DNA of 64,000 nucleotides from Candidatus Riesia sp. GBBU (GCA_002074035.1 CP012849.1:464701-528700), one strand, 5' to 3'; positions 47,497 to 58,407 are shown, counted from the first letter of the stretch. Numbers and translations are program-made. Notes: a model not told the origin generated them from the letters alone.

Positions 47497-47651
47497 AAAA
47501 CTTTTTAAACACAAAATTTTAGAGTATTTTTATATCTTAAATATGAAATTTAAAAATGTTTTATTTAAATATTAAATTGTTTTTAAATAGTATAGATACG
47601 GAACATTAAGAAAATAATTTTAAAGATATTTTATTTATAGTAGGAGTAAAT

Positions 47652-48281
47652 ATGAAGTATATTCTACCTGATCTACCTTATAAGTATAATTTTTTAGAAC
47701 CATATATAGATTCAGAAACAATGGAAATACATCATCAAAAACATCATCAGAATTACGTAAACAAAACCAATATAATACTGAAAAATTTTCCGAATAATTT
47801 GAGAAATATTTCAATTGAAGAATTAATAAAAAATATTCATAAATTTCCAAAAAATAAATCTAATGATTTGATAAATAACGCAGGGGGTCATATAAATCAT
47901 ACAATTTATTGGCAAATCTTAAAGAAAAATACAAAAATTCAAGAAAATATTAGAAACGCTATTGAAAAAGATTTTTTAGGAATGGAAAATTTTAAAAAGC
48001 TCTTTGAAGATAATGCAATGAAACATTTTGGATCTGGTTGGACTTGGTTAATTTTTTCCAAATTAACTAAAAAACTATCTATTGTTTCTACAGCCAATCA
48101 AGATAATCCGTTAATGAAAAATAAAGATTCTATAGATTATGGATATCCTATTTTTTGCATAGATTTATGGGAACATGCCTACTACTTAAAATACAGAAAT
48201 GCAAAATTAGAATATATAAAATCATTTTGGTCAATTTTAAATTGGGAGGAAGCTGAAAGAAGATATTGCATAGCAAAATAA
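47652..48281 (+). CDS. sodA: superoxide dismutase, manganese type
   Basis: 209 residues (E. coli SodA 206). It dismutates superoxide. Metal ligands: H27 in EIHHQKHH, His in GGHINHTIYW near 80, and Asp and His in IDLWEHAYY near 170. GGHxNH and the overall sequence point to the Mn enzyme. An AGGAG site precedes the ATG. Useful in an insect host's oxidative setting. Confidence 0.97.
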   Translation: MKYILPDLPYKYNFLEPYIDSETMEIHHQKHHQNYVNKTNIILKNFPNNLRNISIEELIKNIHKFPKNKSNDLINNAGGHINHTIYWQILKKNTKIQENIRNAIEKDFLGMENFKKLFEDNAMKHFGSGWTWLIFSKLTKKLSIVSTANQDNPLMKNKDSIDYGYPIFCIDLWEHAYYLKYRNAKLEYIKSFWSILNWEEAERRYCIAK

Positions 48282-48311
48282 TCTTTCAAATTTAATTTTA
48301 TTTTAAGATAC

Positions 48312-49319
48312 TTATATAATGGATCCAATAGAAATCATAACTTTTTCAAGTGTTATTTTTGAGATTTCTTTCGCTTTATTTGATCCATTAAGTAGTATAT
48401 TTTTAAGAAAATCTTCATTTTTTCTAAAATGAAAGAATTTATTTTGAATATTCCTTAAAAAATCTGACACAATGTCAGATACGAAACTCTTAAAATTCTT
48501 ATATGTTTCACTATGAAAATTATTTTCAATATAACTGATGGACTTCCCAGTAATACATGATAGTAAATTTATTAAATTAGAAATTCCTGGTTTTTTATTT
48601 AAATCATAATAAATTTTAGGAGGAATTTCAGAATCTGTACAAGCTAATTTTAGCTTTTCTAAAGAACTTTTTATATTTTCTAGTAAAAAAATAACGTTTT
48701 TTGGATTTTGATCTGATTTAGACATTTTTTTTCTTGGATTTTGAAGAGAAAAAATTTGTTTGCCGCTGTTCAATAGTAAACGATTTGGAACAGTAAAAAT
48801 ATTTCCATATACTTTATTAAATCTTTTCGCAATCTTTCTGCTAAGTTCTATATGTTGTTTTTGATCAGGACCAACTAGTACAAAATTACTGTTATAAAGC
48901 AAAATATCTGATGCCATTAACACTGGATAATTTAATAGTCCAGAGTTAATATTTTCTTTATTTATCTTTGATTTTTCTTTAAATTGTGTCATTTTAACCA
49001 ATTCGTTAAAATGTGTATAGCAATTTAAAATCCAACATAATTGAAAATGTTGTGGAACGTGAGATTGAACAAAAATAATACTTTTATTTGTATCTACACC
49101 ACAAGCTAAAAATATAGCTAACATATCTAATATATTTTTTTTTAATTCGTCTGGATTATGTTTTACAGTAATTGCATGATGGTCAGCAATACAATAAACA
49201 CAACTAAAATACTTCTGCATTTCATTGAATTTACTAAGAACACCGACATAGTTTCCAATTGTTAATTTTCCAGATGGTTGAAGTGCGCTAAATAAAACTT
49301 GGTTTGAAGAATTTTCCAT
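48312..49319 (-). CDS. trpS: tryptophanyl-tRNA synthetase
   Basis: 335 residues (E. coli 334). Class I synthetase: the HIGH-like motif in QPSGKLTIGNY near residue 16, YCIADHHAIT near 42, VGPDQKQHIEL near 148, and KKMSKSDQNPKN near 195. Last gene in the order aroK-aroB-rpe-trpS; damX, dam and gph, present in the E. coli cluster, have been lost. It is 14 bases after rpe. Confidence 0.97.
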   Translation of the reverse strand: MENSSNQVLFSALQPSGKLTIGNYVGVLSKFNEMQKYFSCVYCIADHHAITVKHNPDELKKNILDMLAIFLACGVDTNKSIIFVQSHVPQHFQLCWILNCYTHFNELVKMTQFKEKSKINKENINSGLLNYPVLMASDILLYNSNFVLVGPDQKQHIELSRKIAKRFNKVYGNIFTVPNRLLLNSGKQIFSLQNPRKKMSKSDQNPKNVIFLLENIKSSLEKLKLACTDSEIPPKIYYDLNKKPGISNLINLLSCITGKSISYIENNFHSETYKNFKSFVSDIVSDFLRNIQNKFFHFRKNEDFLKNILLNGSNKAKEISKITLEKVMISIGSII

Positions 49320-49333
49320 ATTTTAAAATTTTG

Positions 49334-50005
49334 TTAATATTTAATATTGAAATAATTCCTTATTTTTTTAATTTCCGTTTTGTAGTTAGAACTATTAAAA
49401 ATTGCAGATCCTATAACTAATATATCAGGTCCAGAACTTACTATTTTTGCAACATTTCTTGAATTAATACCGCCGTCTACAGATAAAAGGATTTTTTCTC
49501 CAGTTTTTTTAATAATTTTTCTAGCTTCTGAAATTTTTTTTAAACTAGACTCAATAAATTTTTGTCCTCCTAATCCAGGATTTACAGACATAATCAATGC
49601 TATATCTAAATATTTTTTTGAAGATTCTAAAAAACTTAATGAAACATTTGGATTAAATGCAATTCCTGACTTACATCCATTTGTTTTTATAAGTTTTAAT
49701 ATCTGATTAGTATCTTTGCAAATTTCAGGATGAAAAATAATACAATCGGCACCTTTTTCAATAAATTCTAAAATTAACCTTTTACTTAATCTAGTCATCA
49801 AATGAATTTCTATAGGAGCATTTATCCCATAATTTCTTATAGCCTCATAAATTACTGGACCAAAAGTTAAATTTTTAACATAAAAATTATCCATAACATC
49901 AAAGTGAATAATATCTGAACCTGCTTTAATAACATTCTTTACTTCTTCGCCTATGTAAGCAAAATTTGCACTAAGTATGGAAGTAGAAATCAATATTTTT
50001 TTCAT
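49334..50005 (-). CDS. rpe: ribulose-phosphate 3-epimerase
   Basis: 223 residues (E. coli 225). It interconverts ribulose 5-phosphate and xylulose 5-phosphate. TIM barrel with ISTSILSANFAYIGEE at the start, the metal site IIHFDVMDN near 34, IMSVNPGLGGQKFI near 140 and LSVDGGINSRN near 175 with the catalytic aspartate. Part of the aroK-aroB-rpe-trpS run, 109 bases after aroB. Confidence 0.97.
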   Translation of the reverse strand: MKKILISTSILSANFAYIGEEVKNVIKAGSDIIHFDVMDNFYVKNLTFGPVIYEAIRNYGINAPIEIHLMTRLSKRLILEFIEKGADCIIFHPEICKDTNQILKLIKTNGCKSGIAFNPNVSLSFLESSKKYLDIALIMSVNPGLGGQKFIESSLKKISEARKIIKKTGEKILLSVDGGINSRNVAKIVSSGPDILVIGSAIFNSSNYKTEIKKIRNYFNIKY

Positions 50006-50114
50006 ATAAAAATTAAGTTTTTAATTAACTAAGAATTACAGGAAACTTTTATTAATTAAAGTAACATAGAGTTCTATATAGATTTTAAGAAAATTAAAAA
50101 ATTTAAAAGTTTAT

Positions 50115-51227
50115 TTAGTCAATTTGAAAAAAATGAATAGCTTCTCTTACTAAAGAATCATTTAAACTTGTAAATATCCCAGCTTTTCCAATTTTCTTTG
50201 GTAATATTAAGTTAAGTTTTCCATTTATGTTTTTTTTATCTTGTTTCATAATGTAAATAAATCTATTTATCGAAACTTTTCTAGGAAACTTTGTTAATAA
50301 ATTCATTGATTTAAAAAGATCTAAAATATTTTTCATATCAGTTGAACCAAGTTCACCAATTAGTTCTGATATTTTGGATGCTAATAGTATTCCTATAGAA
50401 ACAGCTTCTCCATGTAATATTTCATAATTGTTATATTGTAAATCTGTTTCAATAGCATGAGCAAATGTATGACCGAGATTTAGCAAAATACGATTTTTTT
50501 TTGTCTCTTTAAAATCATTGGATATAACTTTAATCTTTAATCTTAAACATTTTTTTACTACTTTATTTAAGGTATTTTTTTCAATTTCTAATATTTTTCT
50601 GAAGTTTTTCTTTATCCAGAAGAAAAAATTTCTATCCAATATTATTCCATATTTTATGACCTCAGAAATTCCAGAAAGAAAATCTCTTTTTGACAGAGTT
50701 TCTATAAATTTAGTATCTATCAGTACATGTATTGGATTATGGAAAGTTCCAATTACGTTTTTACCAGTTGAAAAATTAATTCCATTTTTACCACCAACTG
50801 AAGAATCTACTTGAGATACTAAAGTAGTAGGTATTTGTATAAATTTTATACCTCTCTTATAGCAAGAAGATACAAATCCAACTATATCTCCGACTACACC
50901 TCCTCCTAGTGCAACTAATATCGCGTCCCTTGGAATATTATTTTTTAATAGAAATTCAAAAATTATTTCTACAGTCTTTATGGACTTATATTTCTCACCA
51001 TTATTTAAAATTATTTTGTACAACTTTACATCTGACTTTAGTGAAAAAGATGCTCTTATTAATCTATAAAATAACGAGTATACAAGACTATCAGTAATAA
51101 TTACTACATGTTTTTTATCTTTAAGATGTAAACAATACTTTAAAGAATCTAATATCCCATAACCTATGTGTATAAGATAGTCATCTTTTTTAAATTTGAT
51201 TTCTACTTTTTCTTCTATTATTTTCAT
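50115..51227 (-). CDS. aroB: 3-dehydroquinate synthase
   Basis: 370 residues (E. coli 362). Second step of the shikimate pathway. NAD-binding and catalytic blocks: NNGEKYKS, ALGGGVVGDIVGFVSS near 107-122, QIPTTLVSQVDSSVGGKNGIN near 131-151, NLGHTFAHAIE and LHGEAVSIG with zinc ligands. Follows aroK by 13 bases, as in E. coli. Its product leads to chorismate, needed for folate (with FolE, FolB) and other aromatics. Confidence 0.97.
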   Translation of the reverse strand: MKIIEEKVEIKFKKDDYLIHIGYGILDSLKYCLHLKDKKHVVIITDSLVYSLFYRLIRASFSLKSDVKLYKIILNNGEKYKSIKTVEIIFEFLLKNNIPRDAILVALGGGVVGDIVGFVSSCYKRGIKFIQIPTTLVSQVDSSVGGKNGINFSTGKNVIGTFHNPIHVLIDTKFIETLSKRDFLSGISEVIKYGIILDRNFFFWIKKNFRKILEIEKNTLNKVVKKCLRLKIKVISNDFKETKKNRILLNLGHTFAHAIETDLQYNNYEILHGEAVSIGILLASKISELIGELGSTDMKNILDLFKSMNLLTKFPRKVSINRFIYIMKQDKKNINGKLNLILPKKIGKAGIFTSLNDSLVREAIHFFQID

Positions 51228-51240
51228 AATGAAATAAAAT

Positions 51241-51756
51241 TTAGTTCACAAAATCTAATATTTTACTTATTATTTCCTTTATGTTACAGTCGTCTGTTAA
51301 AATAGCAAGATCAGAAATTTCTTTATAAATTGGATTTCTTGTATAAGCAAAGTTTTTTAGAATTCTATAAGTTGATTTATTATCTTGCAACAATGGCCTT
51401 CCTTTATTAGATTTAATTCTTATTATTTGTTTTTCGATAGAAGTTTTTAAATAAATAACAACTCCTCTAGATGATAAACTATCACGAACTTTTTTAGATT
51501 CTATTGATCCGCCTCCTGTGGCTAAGACAATATTATTGTTTTTTACTATAGAACATATTATTTTTTTTTCTCTTTTCCTAAACCCTTTTTCACCTTCAAC
51601 ATCAAATATCCAACTAACATTTACTCCGGTCTTTTTTTCTATCTCTTTATCCGAATCAAAAAAGTTCATATTTAATTTTTTAGATAATTGTTTTCCAATA
51701 GTACTTTTTCCAGATCCCATTGGGCCTATCAAAAAAATGTTTCTTTTTACTATCAT
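51241..51756 (-). CDS. aroK: shikimate kinase I
   Basis: 171 residues (E. coli 173). It phosphorylates shikimate. The P-loop GPMGSGKST lies near residue 11, the substrate site FFDSDKEIEKKTG near 32, LATGGGSIE near 78 and the lid GRPLLQ near 116. First gene of the aroK-aroB-rpe-trpS cluster. Confidence 0.97.
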   Translation of the reverse strand: MIVKRNIFLIGPMGSGKSTIGKQLSKKLNMNFFDSDKEIEKKTGVNVSWIFDVEGEKGFRKREKKIICSIVKNNNIVLATGGGSIESKKVRDSLSSRGVVIYLKTSIEKQIIRIKSNKGRPLLQDNKSTYRILKNFAYTRNPIYKEISDLAILTDDCNIKEIISKILDFVN

Positions 51757-52440
51757 GTTTTATTATCCCACTAAATTCAATTCTTTAATAAAATTAATTT
51801 TTAACAGAAAACTAAGGAGTTTAAATAAAATTTATAAATTGGTTAATATTTATCAGAATATCATAGAAAAAGTCAATTTAACTATGAAATTAATTATTTC
51901 ATAATCAAAAATTGATTTTTATACAAAAAAAATGTTAGTTAATAAAAAATTTAGATAAATGATAGAAAATCATACTACTTTCTGTAAAGACATACAAAAT
52001 TTTTAACTAAAAATTTTAAAAATATTTCTAAGAATATTAAAGATTTCTACTTTAGAACTTATTAAAAAACATTTTAACTATCTATTGTTAGATAATTATT
52101 TCTTGCATATTTTTAGTTTTTTAAACGTATTAAATCTAATGTCTTTTATGAAAAGATTTTTGTCAATATACATTAAACTGTATCAGTTTACCTAAAATAT
52201 AGAGTACTAATTCTATTAGAATTTCGTTTTTAGATGATAAATTATATTCTATAGATTTAACAGAATAAACTAAAGTTAGTTAAGCTAGATTTTCTAATAT
52301 TGAACTATTATTTAGAATTAACTTTAGAACACGTTCAATATTTTCTGTATAAAAACTATATGATTAAAAAATTTAATTTTCTTTATATTTCCAAGTCATA
52401 GATAATTTTGAATTAATATATAAGCAACAGGCTAACAATT
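51757..52440. other. 684-base gene-free region between aroK and pitA
   Basis: No gene, tRNA or repeat recognised. It carries the divergent promoters of aroK and pitA. The open frame that runs from the aroK antisense strand into this region is a shadow. Probably eroded sequence. Confidence 0.5.
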
Positions 52441-53928
52441 ATGTTAAACTCACTTATTGATTTAGACTTTTACACCAATCTAATTTTATCTACAGCTATA
52501 TTTCTTGCGTTATTTCATGAAATTATCAACGGATTTCATGATACAGCAAACGCAGTCGCTACTATTATTTATACTCGTGCAGTACAAGCTAGATTTGCTG
52601 TCATAATATCTGGCATTTTTAATTTTTTTGGTGTAATTTTTGGAGGACTAAGTGTTTCTTACGCAATTATTCATTTGTTGCCAATAAATCTTTTATTAAA
52701 TATAAATTCGATTTATGGACTTACAATGGTATTTTCTATACTATTATCAACAATAATATGGAACTTAGTTACTTGGTATTTCGGCTTACCAACATCAAGC
52801 TCACATACACTTATCGGATCAATAATAGGAGTAATCTTAATTAATTCTTTTGTAATCGACTCTTCAGTAGTAGAAGATTTAAATATTCCAAAGGTTACAG
52901 ATATTTTCCTCTCACTGTTTTTGTCTCCTTTGATAGGATGTATATTTTCTGGAACAATTATTTTATTATTAAGAATCATTCAAAAAGAAACAAAAATTTG
53001 CCAACAGATACATTTTACTCCAATTGAAAGGGAAAAAAAAGAAGGAAAAAAAAAACCTCCTTTTTGTATTAGAATTGTTTTGATTCTTTCGTCTATTGGA
53101 GTAAGTTTTTCACATGGTTCAAACGATGGACAAAAAGGTATTGGATTGGTTATGTTAATACTTATCAGTATACTTCCAACAAAGTTTTCACTCAATATGA
53201 ATGCAAGTGAATATGAGATATCAAGAATTTATAATACTATAACGAATTTAAAAAAATACTATGAAGAACATAGCTACATAATAAATAATACAAAATTTCA
53301 TATTAAAAATAAATTAGACAGAAATGTAGCAAATATAAATTATTGTTATGACAATTTCTGTCCAAACACAATTCTTAATCAGATCATTTCAATATTAAAA
53401 GATGTTAAAAGTTATTCAGCAATAAAATCAAATCAAAGAAGTTATGTTAGAAAAATGTTACTGTACTTATCTGAGATGAACTCAAAAATTGCTAAACATT
53501 CCAAAACGAAACCAGAAGAAGCAAAAATATTGTATAATTTAAATAAAGACTTATTGATAACATTAGAATATGCTCCAGTTTGGATTACAGTTATAGTAGC
53601 TTCTGCACTTGCAATTGGTACAATGTTCGGATGGAAGAGAGCAACTTTTACTATAGGGAAGAAAATAGGAAAAAAAGATATGACATACGCACATGGTGTA
53701 TCAGCCCAAACTACTGCTGCTATTTCTATTGGAATAGCTAGCTATACTGGAATGCCTGTTTCTACAACACAAATTCTTTCTTCTGCAGTAGCTGGAGCTA
53801 TGATAATAGACAGACGTGGAATTCAAATAAAAACTGTTAAAAACATATTACTAGTTTGGTTATTTACTTTTCCTATTTCCATTACAATGTCCGGAATTTT
53901 TTATTGGGTTTCTTTAAAAATATTTTAG
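52441..53928 (+). CDS. pitA: low-affinity inorganic phosphate transporter
   Basis: 495 residues (E. coli PitA 499). A PiT-family symporter that imports metal-phosphate with protons. The duplicated family signature is visible as GFHDTANAVAT near residue 31 and as the related SFSHGSNDGQKGIG near 221. FGLPTSSSHTLIGS and the C-terminal TGMPVSTTQILSSAVAG are also conserved. A long hydrophilic loop separates the two halves (near 255-370). PitA and PitB cannot be told apart with certainty by eye. Confidence 0.94.
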   Translation: MLNSLIDLDFYTNLILSTAIFLALFHEIINGFHDTANAVATIIYTRAVQARFAVIISGIFNFFGVIFGGLSVSYAIIHLLPINLLLNINSIYGLTMVFSILLSTIIWNLVTWYFGLPTSSSHTLIGSIIGVILINSFVIDSSVVEDLNIPKVTDIFLSLFLSPLIGCIFSGTIILLLRIIQKETKICQQIHFTPIEREKKEGKKKPPFCIRIVLILSSIGVSFSHGSNDGQKGIGLVMLILISILPTKFSLNMNASEYEISRIYNTITNLKKYYEEHSYIINNTKFHIKNKLDRNVANINYCYDNFCPNTILNQIISILKDVKSYSAIKSNQRSYVRKMLLYLSEMNSKIAKHSKTKPEEAKILYNLNKDLLITLEYAPVWITVIVASALAIGTMFGWKRATFTIGKKIGKKDMTYAHGVSAQTTAAISIGIASYTGMPVSTTQILSSAVAGAMIIDRRGIQIKTVKNILLVWLFTFPISITMSGIFYWVSLKIF

Positions 53929-54038
53929 ATTTTAAAATGTTCATTTTCTTAAAATTTACAAGTTAAATTGCAACGATATACTAAAATAAGATTTTCTGAA
54001 AAGTTTTGGTATGACATTAAATTATTTAAGGGACAAAA

Positions 54039-55379
54039 ATGAAAGCTGATAGATATATGAAAAATTTTTTAAATAAAATTAAGATTCTTTATTCAGATCA
54101 ACCAGAATTTTTACAGTCTACAAGCAGTTTTTTTTCATCTTTGATTCAGTTCTTAAGAAGAAATGAATCTTATCTAAAGTATTCTTTGTTAGAGAGAATG
54201 ATAGAGCCAGAAAGGATAATACAATTTAGAGTTTGTTGGATAAATGATAAAGGAATAGTAAAAGTAAATACAGCATGGAGAATTCAGTTTAATTCTTCTA
54301 TTGGACCATTTAAAGGAGGTGTTAGATTTCATCCTTCTGTAAATTTATCAATTTTAAAATTTCTTGCGTTTAATCAAGTTTTTAAGAATTCACTGATTTC
54401 TATTCCTATGGGAGGTGGGAAAGGAGGATCTAATTTTAATCCGAAAAATAAAAGTGAATTAGAAATCATGAGATTTTGTCAATCTATGATGACAGAACTT
54501 CACAGACACATAGGTCATAATATAGATATTCCAGCTGGAGATATAGGTGTTGGAGAGAAAGAAATTGGTTTTATGTATGGAATAACGAAAAAATTATTAA
54601 ATAATGCATCTTGCTGTTTTACTGGCAAAAGTCTAAATTACGGAGGAAGTTTCTTCAGAAAAGAAGCTACAGGATATGGATTAGTATATTTTTTAGAACT
54701 AATGTTAAAACAACATGGAATTAAAATAGAAGGAAAAAAAGTCTCAGTTTCTGGTTCTGGAAACGTAGCATTACATGCAATAGAAAAATGTATCTTAATG
54801 GGCGCTAAAGTTATTAGTGCCTCAGATTCAGATGGTACTGTTATAGACAGCGCTGGATTTAATTTGGAAAAAATTAATCAATTAAAGAAAATAAAAAAGG
54901 AAAACAAAAGAATTAAAATTTATGCAGAAAAATTTAAACTAATTTATTTAAAAAACCAGAATCCTTGGTCTGTTCCAACAGAAATAGCATTACCATGTGC
55001 TACACAAAACGAAATAAGAGAAAGAGATGCTTATGAATTAATTAAAAATGGAGTTATAGCAGTTGCAGAAGGTGCTAATATGCCAGTTACTAAGAAAGCT
55101 ATAAGAATGTTTATTGAATCAAACGTTATTTTTGGTCCAGGAAAAGCAGCGAATGCAGGTGGAGTTGCAGTATCTGGTTTAGAAATTTCACAGAATTCTT
55201 CTTATATAAATTGGGACAAAAATGAAGTAGAAGATAAACTTAAAGATATAATGTATAAAATACATCAAAGTTGTGTAAAATATGGAAAAATAGGGAAAAA
55301 AATTAATTATACTATTGGAGCAAACACTGCTAGTTTTATCAAAGTTGCAAACGCTATGTTAGAACAGGGTATATATTAA
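54039..55379 (+). CDS. gdhA: NADP-dependent glutamate dehydrogenase
   Basis: 446 residues (E. coli 447). It makes glutamate from 2-oxoglutarate and ammonia. Substrate-site blocks: IGPFKGGVRFHPSVN near 87-101, PMGGGKGGS with the catalytic lysine near 125, and PAGDIGVG near 165; the nucleotide-binding VSGSGNVA lies near 240. PCATQNE and PGKAANAGGVA match E. coli. AGGGA precedes the ATG. It gives the symbiont ammonia assimilation in a host rich in waste nitrogen. Confidence 0.97.
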   Translation: MKADRYMKNFLNKIKILYSDQPEFLQSTSSFFSSLIQFLRRNESYLKYSLLERMIEPERIIQFRVCWINDKGIVKVNTAWRIQFNSSIGPFKGGVRFHPSVNLSILKFLAFNQVFKNSLISIPMGGGKGGSNFNPKNKSELEIMRFCQSMMTELHRHIGHNIDIPAGDIGVGEKEIGFMYGITKKLLNNASCCFTGKSLNYGGSFFRKEATGYGLVYFLELMLKQHGIKIEGKKVSVSGSGNVALHAIEKCILMGAKVISASDSDGTVIDSAGFNLEKINQLKKIKKENKRIKIYAEKFKLIYLKNQNPWSVPTEIALPCATQNEIRERDAYELIKNGVIAVAEGANMPVTKKAIRMFIESNVIFGPGKAANAGGVAVSGLEISQNSSYINWDKNEVEDKLKDIMYKIHQSCVKYGKIGKKINYTIGANTASFIKVANAMLEQGIY

Positions 55380-55387
55380 TACATTAG

Positions 55388-55472
55388 GCCGAAGTGGCGA
55401 AATTGGAAAACGCAGTTGATTCAAAATCAACTATCTTAAAAAGATTTATCGGTTCGAGTCCGATCTTCGGCA
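55388..55472 (+). tRNA. leuX: tRNA-Leu (anticodon CAA)
   Basis: 85 bases. Acceptor GCCGAAG pairs with CTTCGGC; anticodon loop TTCAAAA in stem GTTGA/TCAAC; long class II variable arm ATCTTAAAAAGAT; T-loop GGTTCGAGTCC; discriminator A. Very similar to E. coli leuX. It is only 9 bases after gdhA and may be cotranscribed. CCA is not encoded. Confidence 0.96.
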
Positions 55473-56744
55473 TAGTAAAAATTATAATTTTTATAAAAAC
55501 TTAGAATATATTAGATATTTTCAATTTATAACTAGAATAAACGTAATTTCTTCAAAATTATTATGTAATAGATACTTATTTGATGAAAGTATTGAAATAA
55601 CTAGAACACATAATTATATCATTAAAAAAATGAAAAATAAAACTATTATATATGATATCATATATATTGTATTTTAGACATATTGCTTACTTTAGAAACA
55701 TATTGTTTTTTATATAAAATATATAAGTCATTGTATGAGTAATACTTGAACATAGCTTTGCTATAAATTATAGATGACCTAAAAGCACAGGAGAATGCAA
55801 TTATTTATGGAAGAATAATTATTCGATAATCTTTATTGATATATAAGTTAATATTAAAAGAATAGTAAATAGAATATCAAAAAATCTTAAATTGGCTCTT
55901 CATAAAATAACTTTCAAATTTGGAAAAATTTTTATAAAAAATTTCTTAAGTTATCATAAAATGTTAAATAAATTACAGAAATAGAGTAATTTTATCATAT
56001 ACACATAAAATGTGTTATAAATCACTTTAATAATAAAAATTATTTTTTACTATCTTTGATTTTTATACTAAGATGGTTAAGTATTTTTAAAAAATTTACA
56101 ATGAAATACCATATAACAAGATATTGCATTTAAATACATGAGACATTATAATCTACAGTGTTTAGTTTGTATTTTAGAGTGTTTTGTTCAATTACCAAAC
56201 TCGAATTAAAATGGTTTGCAAAAATCTAGAAATATTTAAATTATATTTTATGATTCTACATAGAATTTCTATTTTTCTTAATTATCTCAGAATTTTTTAA
56301 AATTTCTTTTAAAATGTTGACATATTAAATATCTTCTAAAAGATTCATATGATTAAATAAATTTCTCTTTCCAAACAAAAATTTTGTTTAAAATACAAAA
56401 ATCTATAGATTTGTAGAAATTTGAAACTTCTTAAATATTAATTTATGTAATAGTTTTTAGAAAATTTATTAAGATGAAATTAAAACTAAGAAAAGCTTAA
56501 ATAATGATTTTATCAGTAAAATAAGAAAGTATAATAATGTAAAAATAGATTATTCAGTAAGTCTTAAAATATATTTGTCTAAAAATAAAATATAACAGAT
56601 TGGTTTATTTGATAATATAATTTTCTTCAAAAAAAATTTACTAACGTTATTTATAATAAATACTTTTCACCAACATATGAACCATAGAATTTTTTTACTT
56701 AATTTTTATGGTTTTTAAAAAATCAAAACCTATTTAGGATTTCA
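55473..56744. other. 1.27-kb gene-free region between tRNA-Leu and dtpA
   Basis: The longest gene-free stretch in the window. No open frame with recognisable similarity, no tRNA, no long repeat. A small palindrome GAATAATTATTC occurs near 55811. The dtpA ribosome binding site (AGGA) is at the right end. Most likely an eroded gene or genes. Confidence 0.55.
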
Positions 56745-58202
56745 ATGATTGAAAAAAAAGATAATACAATTTATAAATCATCAAAACAACCTAGTTCTCT
56801 TTATTTAATTTTCTCAATTGAGTTATGGGAAAGGTTTGGATTTTATGGATTACAAGGTATTCTGACAATATATTTAACAAAACATTTAAATATGTCAGAA
56901 ACTCAGTCTTTTGAATTATTTTCATCATTCACAGCACTAGTGTATGGTTTCGTTTCTTTAGGTGGATGGTTAGGAGATAAGATATTAGGATCTAAAAGAG
57001 TAATTATTTTTGGTATTTTGGTGTTAACTATTGGTTACTTATTTCTAGCTTTGTCTAAGAATAATATTAATCTTTTATATCTTGGATTATCTACAGTATC
57101 AGTAGGTAATGGACTATTTAAAGCTAATCCTTCTGCTCTTCTTTCTTCTTGTTATCAAGAAAATGACGAAAGATTAGATAGCGCATTTACAATATACTAT
57201 ATGGCTATTAATATTGGATCATTTTTATCTATGTTTATTGTTCCATTAATTGTAAAACATTTCGGTTGGAATATAGCATTTTCAATGAGTGTAGTAGGAT
57301 TGTTAATTACCATGTTGAATTTTATTCTATGTAAGAATTTAGTGAAAGATTTTGGTTCAAAACCAGATTTCAAAAAAATAGATATCAAAGTTTATGTCTA
57401 CGTTGTAATTGGAACTATTTTTATGATAGCTTTCTCAAATTGGTTACTAAAAAATTTTTTAGTAACAAAAGTAACTTTAATATTAATTTATCTTTTCATA
57501 ACAGCATTTTTCACCAAAGAAATGATTTGTTTGAAAGGAAATAACAAAAAAAAAATGATTGTTGCATTCATCTTAATGAATGAAGCAATGATATTCTTCG
57601 TTCTATATGGGCAAATGCCAACTTCATTGAATTTTTTTGCTGAACATAATGTAGAACGTAAGATTTTTGGTATTTCTTTAGAACCAGCTCAATATCAAGC
57701 ATTGAATCCAATGTGGATTATGTTGATAAGTCCTTTACTTTCAATTTTCTATAGAAAATTTGGTAGTAAATTTTCAATACCGTATAAATTTTCTATAGGA
57801 ATGGTATTTTGTTCAGTTTCTTTTTTACTACTATCGTTAAGTTCTAGATTTTCTAGTGAAAATGGAATTGTTTCACCGTATTGGTTAATTATGTCATATG
57901 GTTTACAAAGTGTAGGAGAACTAATGATTTCTGGACTTGGACTTTCTATGATTGCTAAACTAATTCCAAGAAATCTAATTGGATTTGTCATGGGATCATG
58001 GTTTTTAACTAGTTCAATAGCTGCATTTCTTTCTGGACATTTAGCTTCTATGACTACTTTTCATGAAGAAAAACTTTTTAATCAATTAGATTCTTTGTAT
58101 ATATATAGTAGTGTTTTCATGAAAATTGGAATAGTTACTGCAATAATTTCTGTAATTATGTTAATTATTTCTCCAGTTTTAAATAAAATAGCAAATTCTT
58201 AG
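56745..58202 (+). CDS. dtpA: proton-dependent di/tripeptide transporter, POT family (DtpA-like)
   Basis: 485 residues (E. coli DtpA 500), with about 14 hydrophobic segments. The POT signature ELWERFGFYGLQGI near residues 26-39 contains the ExxER motif for proton coupling. Other matches: GGWLGDKILGSKRVI, GNGLFKANPSALLSSCY, QMPTSLNFFAEHNVE and YGLQSVGELMISGLGLSM. It imports small peptides; in a symbiont this could supply amino acids from host protein digestion. DtpB is a less likely assignment. Confidence 0.93.
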   Translation: MIEKKDNTIYKSSKQPSSLYLIFSIELWERFGFYGLQGILTIYLTKHLNMSETQSFELFSSFTALVYGFVSLGGWLGDKILGSKRVIIFGILVLTIGYLFLALSKNNINLLYLGLSTVSVGNGLFKANPSALLSSCYQENDERLDSAFTIYYMAINIGSFLSMFIVPLIVKHFGWNIAFSMSVVGLLITMLNFILCKNLVKDFGSKPDFKKIDIKVYVYVVIGTIFMIAFSNWLLKNFLVTKVTLILIYLFITAFFTKEMICLKGNNKKKMIVAFILMNEAMIFFVLYGQMPTSLNFFAEHNVERKIFGISLEPAQYQALNPMWIMLISPLLSIFYRKFGSKFSIPYKFSIGMVFCSVSFLLLSLSSRFSSENGIVSPYWLIMSYGLQSVGELMISGLGLSMIAKLIPRNLIGFVMGSWFLTSSIAAFLSGHLASMTTFHEEKLFNQLDSLYIYSSVFMKIGIVTAIISVIMLIISPVLNKIANS

Positions 58203-58407
58203 ACAAATTTAGTTTTTTATATTATGTCTACAGTGAATTTACTTTAGAACATAGTATATTTATTTAGACGTTAAAAGTTAAAGAAAATTTTACTTTAAAA
58301 TTAATATTATGTTTAAGAAAATTAAAAAATTTTCCAGTACAGAACAAAACGGTATACGTTGAATAGATTATCAATAATGAACAATATAAGAATAAAATTT
58401 TTTGAAT

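Noticed and set aside
51518-51904. Frame of 128 codons antisense to aroK running into the spacer
   Set aside because: Most of it is the aroK complement; the remainder has no similarity or start signal.
55811-55822. Palindrome GAATAATTATTC
   Set aside because: Pure A+T palindromes of this length are expected by chance in this composition, and nothing around it suggests a terminator or operator.
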